Of a DNA stretch of 55,168 bases, positions 42,938 through 51,678 are shown one piece after another. The stretch spans positions 1-55,168 of the forward strand of contig NZ_JARVKW010000045.1 of assembly GCF_029813775.1 (NCBI RefSeq). Reading direction: 5' to 3'. This DNA comes from Streptomyces sp. DH24. GTDB lineage: Bacteria; Actinomycetota; Actinomycetes; Streptomycetales; Streptomycetaceae. The position numbers and the translations under genes are program-made. The notes beneath the pieces are model-generated. The model searched no databases, was not told where the DNA came from, and saw nothing but the letters and a program-made list of their open reading frames with translations. Each line of letters starts with the position of its first letter. Position 1 is the first letter of the stretch.

Positions 42938-43624
42938 ATGTCCGAGAACACCACGGCCGCCGGCGACCTGGCATCGCAGTACGCCGCCCAAGTCACCGGC
43001 GACCTGGACCGCAACGTCAAGGAGCAGGAACGTATCAGCGCGGAAATCGCCGCTCTGCAGGAGCAGTTGGCGACTCTGCAGCAGGACCACTCCGTGCTGG
43101 TGAACATGCAGCAGGCCCTCGGTGTGACCCCTGCCCCGGTGCAGTCCGCGCCCGCCACGGTGCCCGCGCCCAGGACGAAGGCCGCCCCCGACCGTGCCAG
43201 GAAGAGCACGCGCGCGAAGAACACGAAGACCACGAAGACCACGAAGAAGGAGACGACTGCCGCGCCGGCCCCGGCGAAGTCGCAGCCGAAGTCACAGCCG
43301 AAGTCCGGGAAGCCCGCGGCGGGCAAGACCCCGGCCACCGCCGCGAAGACCGCCGGGCCCACCCTGGTCGAACTCGTCCGCGCGCACCTCGCCGAGCAGG
43401 GCGAACCGCGTTCGGCCGCCGAGGTCGCCACCGCGCTGGGCAAGACGCACGCCGACCGGTCGTTCAAGACGACGGTCGTGCGCAACACGCTGGAGAACCT
43501 GGTGGCCAAGGGCCAGGCCCAGCGCAGCAAGCAGGGCAACTCCGTCTTCTACACCGCCCCCGAAGCGGCGGAGCGGAAGGCCGGGGCCCCGTCCGAGGAG
43601 GCACAGCCCGAGCGGTCCGAGTAA
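42938..43624 (+). CDS. Coiled-coil, Lys/Ala/Pro-rich linker, winged-helix DNA-binding protein
   Basis: A 228-residue protein with three parts: an N-terminal coiled coil (about 20-62, QERISAEIAALQEQLATLQQ), a long basic low-complexity linker rich in Lys, Thr, Ala and Pro (about 70-138, with KNTKTTKTTKKE and SQPKSQPKSGK), and a C-terminal winged helix (about 142-205, LVELVRAHLAEQGEPRSAAE, then FKTTVVRNTLENLVAKGQAQ). The layout recalls histone-tail-like nucleoid proteins and is likely to bind DNA as an oligomer. I do not recognise a named homologue. The ATG at 42938 has GAGGAAGG upstream. Confidence 0.72.
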   Translation: MSENTTAAGDLASQYAAQVTGDLDRNVKEQERISAEIAALQEQLATLQQDHSVLVNMQQALGVTPAPVQSAPATVPAPRTKAAPDRARKSTRAKNTKTTKTTKKETTAAPAPAKSQPKSQPKSGKPAAGKTPATAAKTAGPTLVELVRAHLAEQGEPRSAAEVATALGKTHADRSFKTTVVRNTLENLVAKGQAQRSKQGNSVFYTAPEAAERKAGAPSEEAQPERSE

Positions 43625-43674
43625 CGGTCTGGCGCACACCGGTCGGGCCCGGGCCGGGGTTCACCTCACTCGCC

Positions 43675-43696
43675 CGCCGCCACACCCCCGGCGGCG
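43675..43696 (+). terminator. Stem-loop downstream of the winged-helix protein gene
   Basis: CGCCGCC (43675-43681) pairs with GGCGGCG (43690-43696) around an 8-base loop, 50 bases past the stop. The rest of the 302-base gap to 43926 shows no gene. Confidence 0.45.
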
Positions 43697-43926
43697 ACAC
43701 CCGGCGTGACGAACCCTCATGCGGCGGGGTGTGACACCCGAGGGCTCGGCCCGCAGGCTCAGCTGTCCGGGCGGCCGGTGGGGGTGACGGGCCGCGTCAC
43801 GCGGCCGGTCACGTCGAGTGCGGCTGCGGTCCCCGGGAGGGTGAGGGGGCCGGCTCCTCCCGCACACACACCCCCGGCGACGCCGGGCCGGCACCTCCTC
43901 GGCGCGGTGGTCGACGGCCGGGCAGG

Positions 43927-45003
43927 TCAGGGGCGCCAGCCGTACTGCGGGGGGATGCGCACGTCGCCGCCGAGTTCGCGGGCCGCCCGTCGTGCCCAGG
44001 TGGGCTCGCGCAGCAACTGGCGGCCGACCAGGACCGCGTCGGCCTCGCCGGCGGCGAGGATCTTCTCCGCCTGCGCGGGGTCCGTGATCTCGCCGACCGC
44101 CGCCACCGGCATCTCCGTCTCGCGCCTGACGCGGGCGGCGAAGGGCACCTGGTAGCCGGGGCCGACGGGGATGGTCACGCCGGCCGCGTTGCCGCCGGTG
44201 GAGACGTCCATGAGGTCCACGCCGTGCTCGGTCAGGACGCGGGCGAGGGCGACGGTCTCGTCGTCGGTCCAGCCGTCGTTCCCCAGCCAGTCGGTGGCCG
44301 AGACGCGGAAGAAGACCGGAAGGTCGTCCGGCCAGACTTCCCGTACGGCGTCGACGACCTCGACGGCGAACCGGATGCGGTTGTCAAAGCTGCCGCCGTA
44401 GGCGTCGGTGCGGCGGTTGCTGTGCGGGGAAAGGAAGTTGCCGATCAGGTAGCCGTGGGCGCCGTGGATCTCGACGACCTGGAATCCGGCGGCGAGGGCG
44501 AGCCGGGCCGAGGCCCGCCACTGGTCGAGGATCTCGTGGATCTCCTCGACGCTCAGCTCGTGCGGGACCTTCAGGCCCGGATACGGCTCCGCGCTGGGAC
44601 CGAGCGGCTGCCAGCCGTGCTCCTCCGGTCCGACCGGGCCGTCGCCCTTCCACGGCTGGCTGGTGGAGGCCTTGCGGCCGGCGTGGGCGAGCTGGATGCC
44701 GGCCACGGTGCCCTGGCTCTTGAGGAACTGGGTGATCCGGCGCAGGCCACCGGCCTGCGTCTCGTTCCACAGGCCCAGGTCGTGGGGCGAGATCCGGCCC
44801 TCGGGCGATATGCCGGTGGCCTCCAGGACGATGAGCCCGGTGCCGCCTGCCGCGCGGGCGCCGTAGTGCTGGAGGTGCCAGTCCGTGGCGACGCCCTGGG
44901 ACAGGCCGTCGGGGGCCGCGGAGTACTGGCACATCGGCGGCATCCACACGCGGTTCGGGATGGTCACGGATCGCAGGGTGTACGGCTCGAACAGGGAACT
45001 CAC
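43927..45003 (-). CDS. Old-yellow-enzyme family NADH:flavin oxidoreductase (YqjM-like)
   Basis: A 358-residue FMN-dependent ene-reductase. Seen: MPPMCQYSA with the Cys characteristic of the YqjM subgroup near residue 25, IQLAHAGRKAS, the substrate-binding His pair in VVEIHGAHGYLIGNFLSP, HSNRRTDAYGGS, and a C-terminal VLVGRQLLREP. It should reduce activated C=C bonds using NAD(P)H, often as part of electrophile detoxification. The GTG start at 45003 has GGAG upstream; the open frame extends 37 codons further without family similarity. It stands alone on the minus strand. Confidence 0.92.
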   Translation of the reverse strand: MSSLFEPYTLRSVTIPNRVWMPPMCQYSAAPDGLSQGVATDWHLQHYGARAAGGTGLIVLEATGISPEGRISPHDLGLWNETQAGGLRRITQFLKSQGTVAGIQLAHAGRKASTSQPWKGDGPVGPEEHGWQPLGPSAEPYPGLKVPHELSVEEIHEILDQWRASARLALAAGFQVVEIHGAHGYLIGNFLSPHSNRRTDAYGGSFDNRIRFAVEVVDAVREVWPDDLPVFFRVSATDWLGNDGWTDDETVALARVLTEHGVDLMDVSTGGNAAGVTIPVGPGYQVPFAARVRRETEMPVAAVGEITDPAQAEKILAAGEADAVLVGRQLLREPTWARRAARELGGDVRIPPQYGWRP

Positions 45004-45139
45004 ACGAAACTCCGGGCGGTCGAGGTAGCGGCGGCCCGAGCCGCCGCCTGACGTTGCACGAGGAGATATTAACACCACGCACATACCCGCACCAGCAATA
45101 GCCTGCGCCTGCAACTATAGGGGTGTGGTGGGACGACCG

Positions 45140-45161
45140 GGCGCCCGGCATGCCGGGCGCC
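45140..45161 (-). terminator. 22-base perfect palindrome after the amidinotransferase gene
   Basis: GGCGCCCGGCA (45140-45150) and its complement (45151-45161) form a perfect palindrome, 68 bases past the amidinotransferase stop and upstream of the reductase gene. It is probably a terminator. Confidence 0.6.
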
Positions 45162-45229
45162 GCCGGACTGCCCTGCCGAGCGCCGTCACCGGGCTGCCGG
45201 GGGCGCGGGCCGGTCGCGGTGGCCGGGGG

Positions 45230-46363
45230 TCAGTCGCAGTAGCTTTCGAGCGTGCCGCGGCGCCGGACGTCGAGCGTCGCGCAGTGGAACGAGCCGCCGA
45301 ACGGCGCGTAGTGCAGCAGGTCGCACGGGATGGGCTCGAAGCCCCACTTCTCAAGGGCGCGCAGCATGCCGGTGTGATGCCGCTCCGCGATGACCCGCTT
45401 CTCGTCGACCATCAGCACGTTCATGCTGAGCCACCTGCCGCACATCGAGGTGACTTTCAGCAGGCGGTCGTCGATCGGATCGGGCTCGGGGGCGACCAGG
45501 ATGTCCCACGACCGCAGGGCCTCGGGCAGCCGGTCGACGTCGATGTACTCCGGGTTGACCAGGGCCTTGCCCGGCGCGAGCAGAACGAACGTCGTGTCGA
45601 TGTGCATGGGGGTGCGGCAGCGGCTCTCGATCTCGTGGATGCGGTAGCCGGGCCCGAGGTGGCGGCGCAGCCAGTCGATGCCCATCCGGTTGGTGACATT
45701 GCTCCGCGTGACGAACAGGTCGCGTCCGGCGCGTACGAAATCCGCCGCGTCGAAGACCGGCTCGAATTCCGTGAGGATGTAGCGCATGGGCTCGCCGGCC
45801 CCGGGGACGCGGAAATCCCGTTCGAACAGTTCGTCGGTGAGCTGCGGTTTCGGGGCCGCCGTCCAGCGCGCGCCCCGCCGGAAGTAGTCCTTGAGGATCT
45901 CGCGATAGGAGTGGGTCTCGAAATACCGGCACGGCCACGCCATCGGCGTCTCGATGATCTCGTCGCCGACGACGAGCATGCTGTCGCGCGGACAGGTGTT
46001 GCAGAAACCGCGCGACGACCAGTCGGGGGTGCTGAAACGCTGCTTGTGGTCGACCGCGTCGGGGCGCCTGACCGTGACGCCGAGGGACTGGAGCAGCGCG
46101 ACGAACTGGTCGAGTTCCCGCTGAGCCCGTTCGACCATGACGCGCGGGTACTTGAGGCCGGCGGCGAGGCCCTGCAACCTCGCCGCCCAGTCGGGGATGT
46201 TGCAGGTCACGACCGGGTGGCTGGAAGGGATGGTCGCGCCGTCGAGACGACCGACGACGATCTCTTCCAGCGGGTCCCATTCGTTGTGTGAACGGACCGG
46301 CGAACCGAGCGGTTCAGCGGCACGAGAAGTCGTCGGAATGCCGGGCCTCTCCACTGCCGTCAT
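45230..46363 (-). CDS. Amidinotransferase (arginine:glycine / inosamine amidinotransferase family)
   Basis: A 377-residue enzyme of the AGAT/StrB family, which moves an amidino group from arginine to an amine acceptor. Catalytic elements are visible: Asp in FDAADFVRAGRDLFV, His in PMHIDTTFVLL and the nucleophilic Cys in GGSFHCATLDVRRRG near the C-terminus; NEWDPLEEIVVGR opens the fold. The chosen ATG at 46363 has only a weak ribosome binding site; a GTG 45 bases upstream is an alternative. It lies 115 bases after the quinone reductase gene on the same strand. No aminoglycoside or other guanidine pathway gene is near, so the acceptor is unknown; glycine is possible. Confidence 0.88.
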   Translation of the reverse strand: MTAVERPGIPTTSRAAEPLGSPVRSHNEWDPLEEIVVGRLDGATIPSSHPVVTCNIPDWAARLQGLAAGLKYPRVMVERAQRELDQFVALLQSLGVTVRRPDAVDHKQRFSTPDWSSRGFCNTCPRDSMLVVGDEIIETPMAWPCRYFETHSYREILKDYFRRGARWTAAPKPQLTDELFERDFRVPGAGEPMRYILTEFEPVFDAADFVRAGRDLFVTRSNVTNRMGIDWLRRHLGPGYRIHEIESRCRTPMHIDTTFVLLAPGKALVNPEYIDVDRLPEALRSWDILVAPEPDPIDDRLLKVTSMCGRWLSMNVLMVDEKRVIAERHHTGMLRALEKWGFEPIPCDLLHYAPFGGSFHCATLDVRRRGTLESYCD

Positions 46364-46478
46364 GCTCAACCACTTTCGACGCGGAATCCTGTCACTCGAC
46401 CTGTTCACAGTGTTGCCTGAAGTGATGTGTACCGCCTGCCGAGGCCGTCCGCAATGAGAGGGCCGCGACCCGTCGCAT

Positions 46479-47285
46479 TCACGCCTGCCGCGGCCCCCGC
46501 GGGTGGACGTGCAGGTTCAGACCGGTCGTGCCCGGCGTTTCCCTGCCCGGCAGCAGCCTCATGCCGTGGTCGTAGTCACCGCCGTCGAGTGTGCGGTACG
46601 GGACCGGGTCGTCGGTGAAAAGGCCGTCGAGCCGGTGGCCGTAGTCCCGGACGGCCGCGGCGAATTCCGGCTGCGTCGTGCTGACCGTGCCGTACAGCGC
46701 GAACGGGGCGAGGGGTGTCATGCCGGTGAACCAGAACAGACCGTGTTGCAGGGGGTGGAGGACCTCGGCGAGGTCCCCGTGGATTCCCCGGTCGGAGAAC
46801 GCCGACTGCCGGGCGCCGACCGTGGTGGACAGCAGCGCGCGCCGCCCTCCCAGCGCGCCCCCGGTGTAGGGCGGGGGCACGGAGGGGCCGTACGCGAATC
46901 CGTTGGTGAACACTCTGTCGATCCAGCCCTTGAGGATCGCCGGCACGGAGAACCACCACATCGGGAACTGCAGGATCACGGCGTCCGACCAGCGCACCTT
47001 CTCCTGCTCGGCCACGACGTCGGCGGTGAGCCGGCCCGTCAGTGTGGCCCGCTCCTGGCCGGCCAGGACGTCGAGGCGCTCGTCCGCGGTGTGGTCGGGG
47101 AAGTCGTCGGCGTCCACCGTCGCCTTCCACTTCATGGCGTAGAGGTCGGACACCCGCACCTCGTGCCCGGCCGCCCGCAGGTGCTCCACCGCGAAGTCGG
47201 TCAACGCTGCGTTGAGCGAACGGCGTTCGGGGTGGGCGCCGACGACAAGGATCTTCTTCCGCTGCTGCGGCACGACTTCGGTCAT
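46479..47285 (-). CDS. Flavodoxin-fold NAD(P)H:quinone oxidoreductase
   Basis: A 268-residue FMN/FAD reductase of the NQO/YwrO type: KKILVVGAHPERRSLNAALT at the N-terminus, VILQFPMWWFSVPAILKGWIDRVF in the middle and LLSTTVGA around the flavin site. It reduces quinones by two electrons, limiting redox stress. It is divergent from an XRE/MmyB-type regulator gene with 99 bases between starts, a common pairing in actinomycetes where the regulator controls the reductase. Confidence 0.9.
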   Translation of the reverse strand: MTEVVPQQRKKILVVGAHPERRSLNAALTDFAVEHLRAAGHEVRVSDLYAMKWKATVDADDFPDHTADERLDVLAGQERATLTGRLTADVVAEQEKVRWSDAVILQFPMWWFSVPAILKGWIDRVFTNGFAYGPSVPPPYTGGALGGRRALLSTTVGARQSAFSDRGIHGDLAEVLHPLQHGLFWFTGMTPLAPFALYGTVSTTQPEFAAAVRDYGHRLDGLFTDDPVPYRTLDGGDYDHGMRLLPGRETPGTTGLNLHVHPRGPRQA

Positions 47286-47384
47286 GGCACAACGCTCTCC
47301 CGGACCCGCGTGGCCGAGCCAGCACCCTCCTCGACCGGCGGAACGGCGGTCCTGGTACCGCGAGGGCCACCCATACTTGAGGCC

Positions 47385-48308
47385 ATGAACGGTGTTGACC
47401 AGAGCGAGCACACGGACGGGCCGGCCCACCGCACCCGGGCCGGCGGCGGCATCGACGGCGCCGGCCCTGCCCCCCGCGTCGACGGCGTCGGCGACACCCG
47501 GCGCGCCCTCGGCAGCTTTCTGCGTGCCCGCAGGGGGCGGGTCGCTCCGGAGCACGTCGGTCTCGCCGGCGGCGGGCGGCGGCGCGTGCGGGGGCTGCGC
47601 CGCGAGGAGTTGGCTCAGCTCGCCGGGATCAGCGTGGACTACTACGTACGTCTTGAGCAGGGGCGGGCCACGCAGCCGTCGCGCGAGGTGCTCGACGCGC
47701 TCGCCGGGGCGCTCGGGCTGGACGCGGCGGAGCGGGCGCACCTCGCCACGCTGGCCGGTGCCCGCCGCGAGCCCGCGCCCAAGGCCCGGGTCGGCCCCGT
47801 GCTCCGGCGCGTCCTGGACGCGATGTCCGGCCTCCCGGCCTTCGCCACGAACCACCGGCTGGACGTGGTCGCCTGGAACGGCGCGGGCGCGGAACTGATG
47901 GGCGGCCTGGGCGACCCGGGCCGCCGCGACCGGAACAACGCCCGGTTCCTCTTCCTGGATCCGGCGTCCCGGTTCCTCCACCCGGAGTGGGAGGACAGGG
48001 CGGCCGAGGCGGTGGGCCAGTTGCGGGTCTCCGCGGGGCGCTACCCCGACGACCGGGAACTGGCGGCCCTCATCGCCGAACTGTCCGAGCACAGTGCCGA
48101 CTTCCGGCGGATCTGGGCCACCGGTGAGGTCGTGATGTGTGCGGCGGGGCGCAAGCGGCTGCGGCATCCGGAGGCCGGGATGCTCACCCTGGACTTCGAG
48201 ACCCTGCACGTTCCTGCGGCGCCCGGGGAGACGGGTCTGGTGGTGCACGTGTTCAGCGCCGAGGAGGGCAGCGAGGACGCGGCGGCCCTCGGCCGACTGA
48301 CCCGATGA
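47385..48308 (+). CDS. XRE-family regulator with MmyB-like C-terminal domain
   Basis: A 307-residue regulator. A disordered 35-residue N-terminus precedes the helix-turn-helix (about 40-110: LGSFLRARR, RRVRGLRREELAQLAGIS, YYVRLEQGRA) and an MmyB-like ligand-binding domain (about 130-300: FATNHRLDVVAWNGAG, NNARFLFLDP, HPEAGMLTLDFETLHV). The ATG at 47385 has GAGG just upstream. It probably controls the divergent quinone reductase gene in response to a small ligand that is not known. Confidence 0.9.
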   Translation: MNGVDQSEHTDGPAHRTRAGGGIDGAGPAPRVDGVGDTRRALGSFLRARRGRVAPEHVGLAGGGRRRVRGLRREELAQLAGISVDYYVRLEQGRATQPSREVLDALAGALGLDAAERAHLATLAGARREPAPKARVGPVLRRVLDAMSGLPAFATNHRLDVVAWNGAGAELMGGLGDPGRRDRNNARFLFLDPASRFLHPEWEDRAAEAVGQLRVSAGRYPDDRELAALIAELSEHSADFRRIWATGEVVMCAAGRKRLRHPEAGMLTLDFETLHVPAAPGETGLVVHVFSAEEGSEDAAALGRLTR

Positions 48309-48530
48309 GGGCGCAGCCGCGGAAGCGGGGGCGGGCGAACCGGGCACGACGACGGAAAACGAAGGCCCGGTCGACCCGGCCAGTCCGTGCACAACCGCCG
48401 GCGGGCGAGGGAAGAACCCTCAACCACCACTCCCCTGCGCAAGCGCCGGTCACACGGTCCGCGGACTTGAGCGGCACCGTCGCCGTTGCCTCGATCCCGC
48501 TCCGACTCCGGGCCCCACGTGCCGGATCGG

Positions 48531-49046
48531 TCAGTAGTAGCCCTTCGTGCCGTCGAGCAGCTCCCGCACGATGTCCGCGTGCCCGGCATGCCGTCCGGTC
48601 TCCTCGATGAGGTGGACGAGCATCCACCGGAGATTGGCCTTGCCCGAGTGGTGGCCGGAATGGCGACCGACGTCGTCCAGGGAGGCCGCGGCCACGATCT
48701 CGTTGCTTCGCGCGCACTGGGCCTCATAGCTCGCGAGCAGCTGCTCCAGCGTGACGCCGTCGGTGCGCCAGTTGGCGTCCTCGTCCCTGTCGACGAAGGA
48801 CGGGTTCCGCGTCTCGTCTCCGCCGAGGAACAGCACCTCCAGCCAGGCGTGCTCCACCCATCGCATGTGGCTGACGAGCCCGGCCATCGTCATCGCCGGC
48901 GAGGTCGGGATGACGGAGCGGTGCGCGTCCGCCTCGCTCAGCCCTTCGCATTTCCACCGCAGGATCTGCCGCTGGAGATCCAGCCAGCCAATGAGGGCGG
49001 TGCGCTCGTCGGCCTGGAAAGGGGGACGTTCAAGTGAAGGGGGCAT
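48531..49046 (-). CDS. DinB family protein
   Basis: A 171-residue four-helix protein of the DinB/DUF664 superfamily. Family hallmarks: SHMRWVEHAWLEVLFLG, ANLRWMLVHLIEETGRHAGH and a final DIVRELLDGTKGYY; the His residues match the usual metal-binding set. Some members are thiol transferases (bacillithiol/mycothiol type), but this one is not assignable. The ATG at 49044-49046 is chosen because the open frame upstream runs into an antisense-like relic with no relation to DinB proteins. Confidence 0.85.
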   Translation of the reverse strand: MPPSLERPPFQADERTALIGWLDLQRQILRWKCEGLSEADAHRSVIPTSPAMTMAGLVSHMRWVEHAWLEVLFLGGDETRNPSFVDRDEDANWRTDGVTLEQLLASYEAQCARSNEIVAAASLDDVGRHSGHHSGKANLRWMLVHLIEETGRHAGHADIVRELLDGTKGYY

Positions 49047-49119
49047 GTCTGCGGACGCTAGCGTGCCCGGTCGTCGCCTGTCGCCAGGTTTTCGGCTGCG
49101 GCCGTGAGGTGCTGACCTA

Positions 49120-49325
49120 CCGGCACGACGCGCGCGCCGGTGCGTTCGGCGAGGCGGGCCGGGCCGCGTGGGCGGCGCGCGGGTCGTTGCGGTGCACGCG
49201 TATGTGCCCTTGGCGGGCGAGGACGCTGCCGAGGGGACGCGCCACAGACGTCGGCCGCGCCCGGACCGCGGCCGACCGGCGGCCGCCATCACGACCGGCC
49301 GGACGCCGAGCCCGCCGAGGGCCAC
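49120..49325 (-). pseudogene. Decayed partial copy of the acyltransferase gene at 52702-53364
   Basis: Several stretches match the intact gene, e.g. GTGCGTTCGGCGAG (both), CGTGGGCGGCGCGCGGGTCG (both) and the piece encoding LGVRPVVMAAAG. Relative to the intact copy about 120 bases are missing in the middle, about 25 bases are inserted near 49249-49275, and the frame is broken. It has no start or stop of its own. It is a remnant of a duplication. Confidence 0.8.
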
Positions 49326-49377
49326 GTCCGCGGCGGTTCCGGGGCGGCCGGTCGCTGCCTGCGACCGGTGGGTCCGG

Positions 49378-50022
49378 TCAGTGCCGGGACTTCACCGCGA
49401 TGGCCTGTCGCAGGAAGAGGGCGTGGCGGTCCAGCGCATCGAGTGCCGCGTCGGGGTCGGGCTCGGCTTCGAGTTCCTCGTCGTCCTCGTAGGGCGTCAG
49501 GCGCACGGCGGCCTCGACCGTGTTCCGGTCCCAGGCGCCCGCGCGGACCGCGGTCAGGAGGGCGGCCAGCGCGTCCCGGTCGCTCTCGCCCTCGGCGACT
49601 TCGCCCAGGGCGATGTCGGCCTCCACCAGGAGGTGCTGGTCGTCGACGACGTGGGCGACGACGCGACCGGGGACGCCGACGGCGGGCGCCCAGGAGGTTT
49701 TGTCCCAGTGGGCCGCTCCGCTGAAGGTCAGGTCCGGTTCCCGGTCGAAAGGCGCGGGGAGCTCCGCCGGCCCCAGCGCGGCGCGGATGTCCTCGTGGGT
49801 CAACTGAAGGGACTCGTGGTCCCGCGCCACCAGCAGGGGCGCGGACCCGGACAGGTCGAGGACGAACGAGCTGCCGCCGCCGTCGTCGTAGGCGGCCCGG
49901 TCCGGCTCCGGCGCGTACCGGGGAGGCAGATCCGTCACCGCGGAGAACGCTGCGTGGAAGGCCAGCCCCGCGGCGATGCGGCCGGGCGAGGGAATCGATG
50001 ACCAGTCCTTGTGCGCACTCAT
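49378..50022 (-). CDS. Hypothetical protein, unknown function
   Basis: A 214-residue acidic protein, start chosen at ATG 50022 (an earlier GTG/ATG would add eight residues). Content: SFVLDLSGSAPLLVARDHES and a long Asp/Glu-rich region (VRLTPYEDDEELEAEPDPDA) before a C-terminal helix (DRHALFLRQAIAV). No signal peptide or membrane segment is seen. I do not recognise a family. It lies between the acyltransferase relic and an IS end. Confidence 0.6.
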   Translation of the reverse strand: MSAHKDWSSIPSPGRIAAGLAFHAAFSAVTDLPPRYAPEPDRAAYDDGGGSSFVLDLSGSAPLLVARDHESLQLTHEDIRAALGPAELPAPFDREPDLTFSGAAHWDKTSWAPAVGVPGRVVAHVVDDQHLLVEADIALGEVAEGESDRDALAALLTAVRAGAWDRNTVEAAVRLTPYEDDEELEAEPDPDAALDALDRHALFLRQAIAVKSRH

Positions 50023-50232
50023 GCCGCAGATCGTCGCACCCGCCACTGACAGGGCCTGCGCCGACCCGGATCCGCCCCTGGCCGGCCGGCTCGACGAGGT
50101 CTTCGCCGGGCGGCCTCCTCCGGCAATCTCCGTCTGCGCGGTCCGAGTCCGTCACCGTGCGCCGTCCGTCACCGGCCGCCGCGTCCCACCTGCGCGGACG
50201 GCCCGGTTCGACGCCCCTCTGTGGCAACGGCT

Positions 50233-50254
50233 GGGAGCGTGTCTCAGTAACCGG
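50233..50254 (+). mobile_element. Solo IS-end remnant
   Basis: AGCGTGTCTCAGTAACCGG here matches, in inverted orientation, TTACTGAGACAGGCT at 52686-52700, and in direct orientation the weaker AGCGTGTCGCGGTAACCG at 52304-52322. It looks like the left end of an insertion sequence whose body is gone. Confidence 0.55.
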
Positions 50255-50295
50255 CAATCAGGCCACGCCTGGAGCCCGACACAATGCGACGCTGA

Positions 50296-50332
50296 CTGGC
50301 GTGCCGCCGCCGGTACACCGGCGGCGCGCCAG
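50296..50332 (-). terminator. Stem-loop after the MFS gene next to the TetR gene
   Basis: CTGGCGTGCCGCCG near 50296 can pair with CGGCGGCGCGCCAG ending at 50332, with one mismatch and a loop around GGTACACC. It lies about 50 bases past the MFS stop on the minus strand. Confidence 0.55.
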
Positions 50333-50382
50333 TAGGCGCCGTTGTGGCTACGCGTCCCCGGTGGGCTCTGAGAAGGGCTCGG

Positions 50383-51585
50383 TCATCGCAAGGCGTCGTT
50401 GGTGCGGGCAGTCCGGATCGCCAGGGCGGCGAGCAGGGCGCAGGCGCCGCCGAGCCACAGCACGCCCTGGAGGGTGAGCGAGTCGACGATGACGCCGCCG
50501 ACCAGCGCACCGAGGCCGATGGACAGGTTGAACACCGCCACCCACAGCGAGGAAGCCGCTTCCACCGCCTGCGGGGCGGCCTTGATCATCCACGTCTGGA
50601 GGCCCACGGACACACCGCCGTAGGACAGACCCCAGACGATCAGCAGGATGACGCCGCCGACCGCGGTCTGGCCCAGCAGCAGGAACAGCGGCATCGCGAC
50701 CGCGAGGGCCACGGAGATGACCAGCACGCTCCGGTGCACCCGGCGGGAGAGCGCCGAGCCGGCGACGAAGTTGCCGATCATGCCGGCCGCACCGAACCCG
50801 AACAGCAGCGGACCGACGTAGCGCTCGTCGATCCCCGACAGCTTCTGCAATGCCGGGCTCACGAACGTGTAGGCGGCGAAGTGCCCGAACACGATCAGCA
50901 CCGTCGCGATGATGCCGACGCGCACACCCGGATTGCGGAACTGCTCCATCAGCAGCTTCGGCCGGATGACCTGCGAAGCGACCAGCCGCGGCAGCACCAC
51001 CAGCAGGGCGATGAGGGTGACGAGCGCCAGGGCGCTCAGCGAGGAGAAGGCAATGCGCCAGCCGGTGAGGTCACCGACCAGGGTGCCGAGCGGGACACCG
51101 AACACGTTCGCGGCTCCGACGCCGCCGAAGATGACCGCGGTGGCTCGCGGCACGTCCGCGGGGGCGACGAGCCGGACGGCCAGGCCGCTGGCGACGGCCC
51201 AGAAGCCGCCGATCGCGATACCGACCAGCACCCGGGAGCCCACCAGGACGGCGAAGTTCGATGCCAGGGCCGAGGCCAGGTTGGAGACGGTCATCAGGGC
51301 CATCAGTCCGAGCAGCAGGATGCGCCGGTCCATGGCCCCGACGAGCATCGGAACCAGCGGCGCCGCGAACGCGGCGACGATGCTGGGCACCGTCACCATC
51401 AGCCCCGCCGTCCCCTCGGAGACCGACAGCGCGGACCCGACGGAGGTCAGCAGACCGATCGGCAGTTGCTCGGCGGTCACCAGCAGGAAGGTGCCCAGAG
51501 CCACCGCGGAGACCGCCATCCAGCGACTTCTCTCGGGGGCCTGTGGTTCCTGCGCCGGGGTGGGGGTCTGTTCTGCGGTCGTCAA
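50383..51585 (-). CDS. MFS drug-efflux transporter (DHA1-like)
   Basis: A 400-residue, twelve-segment exporter. GTFLLVTAEQLPIGLLTSVG in the first segment and the GAMDRRILLLGL loop fit DHA1-type drug:proton antiporters. The best start is a TTG at 51585 preceded by AAGGAGG at 5 bases; no ATG or GTG with a good site is near. It is divergent from the TetR gene with two palindromic operators between, so it is the likely target of that repressor. The gene lies between IS remnants and may have arrived as a unit with its regulator. Substrate unknown. Confidence 0.88.
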   Translation of the reverse strand: MTTAEQTPTPAQEPQAPERSRWMAVSAVALGTFLLVTAEQLPIGLLTSVGSALSVSEGTAGLMVTVPSIVAAFAAPLVPMLVGAMDRRILLLGLMALMTVSNLASALASNFAVLVGSRVLVGIAIGGFWAVASGLAVRLVAPADVPRATAVIFGGVGAANVFGVPLGTLVGDLTGWRIAFSSLSALALVTLIALLVVLPRLVASQVIRPKLLMEQFRNPGVRVGIIATVLIVFGHFAAYTFVSPALQKLSGIDERYVGPLLFGFGAAGMIGNFVAGSALSRRVHRSVLVISVALAVAMPLFLLLGQTAVGGVILLIVWGLSYGGVSVGLQTWMIKAAPQAVEAASSLWVAVFNLSIGLGALVGGVIVDSLTLQGVLWLGGACALLAALAIRTARTNDALR

Positions 51586-51600
51586 CGGAGCCTCCTTCAA

Positions 51601-51656
51601 CAATTCGGGAGCGCTCGCTCCCGAATTGGGGACACTAGTATGGGAGCGATCGCTCC
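51601..51656. promoter_or_regulatory. Two palindromic operators between TetR and MFS genes
   Basis: The first palindrome has a 13-base perfect arm, CAATTCGGGAGCG (51601-51613), a 2-base centre and its exact complement (51616-51628). The second, GGAGCGATCGCTCC, is at 51643-51656. Both share the core GGAGCGnnCGCTCC, spaced about 41 bases centre to centre, one near each gene start. The TetR protein should bind both, repressing the MFS gene and itself. Confidence 0.85.
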
Positions 51657-51678
51657 ACAAGTTGGGTAAGGTGAACAC

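Larger units (their letters stand above)
50023..50382. other. 360-base gap with IS-end remnant and stem-loop
   Basis: No gene is recognised. The stretch holds an IS-end-like sequence at 50233-50254 and the stem-loop at 50296-50332; 50023-50232 should carry the promoter of the minus-strand hypothetical gene. Confidence 0.5.

Noticed and set aside
48137..48717. Frames in the gap between the XRE and DinB genes
   Set aside because: Low-complexity Arg/Ala/Pro composition and overlap with the real gene ends.
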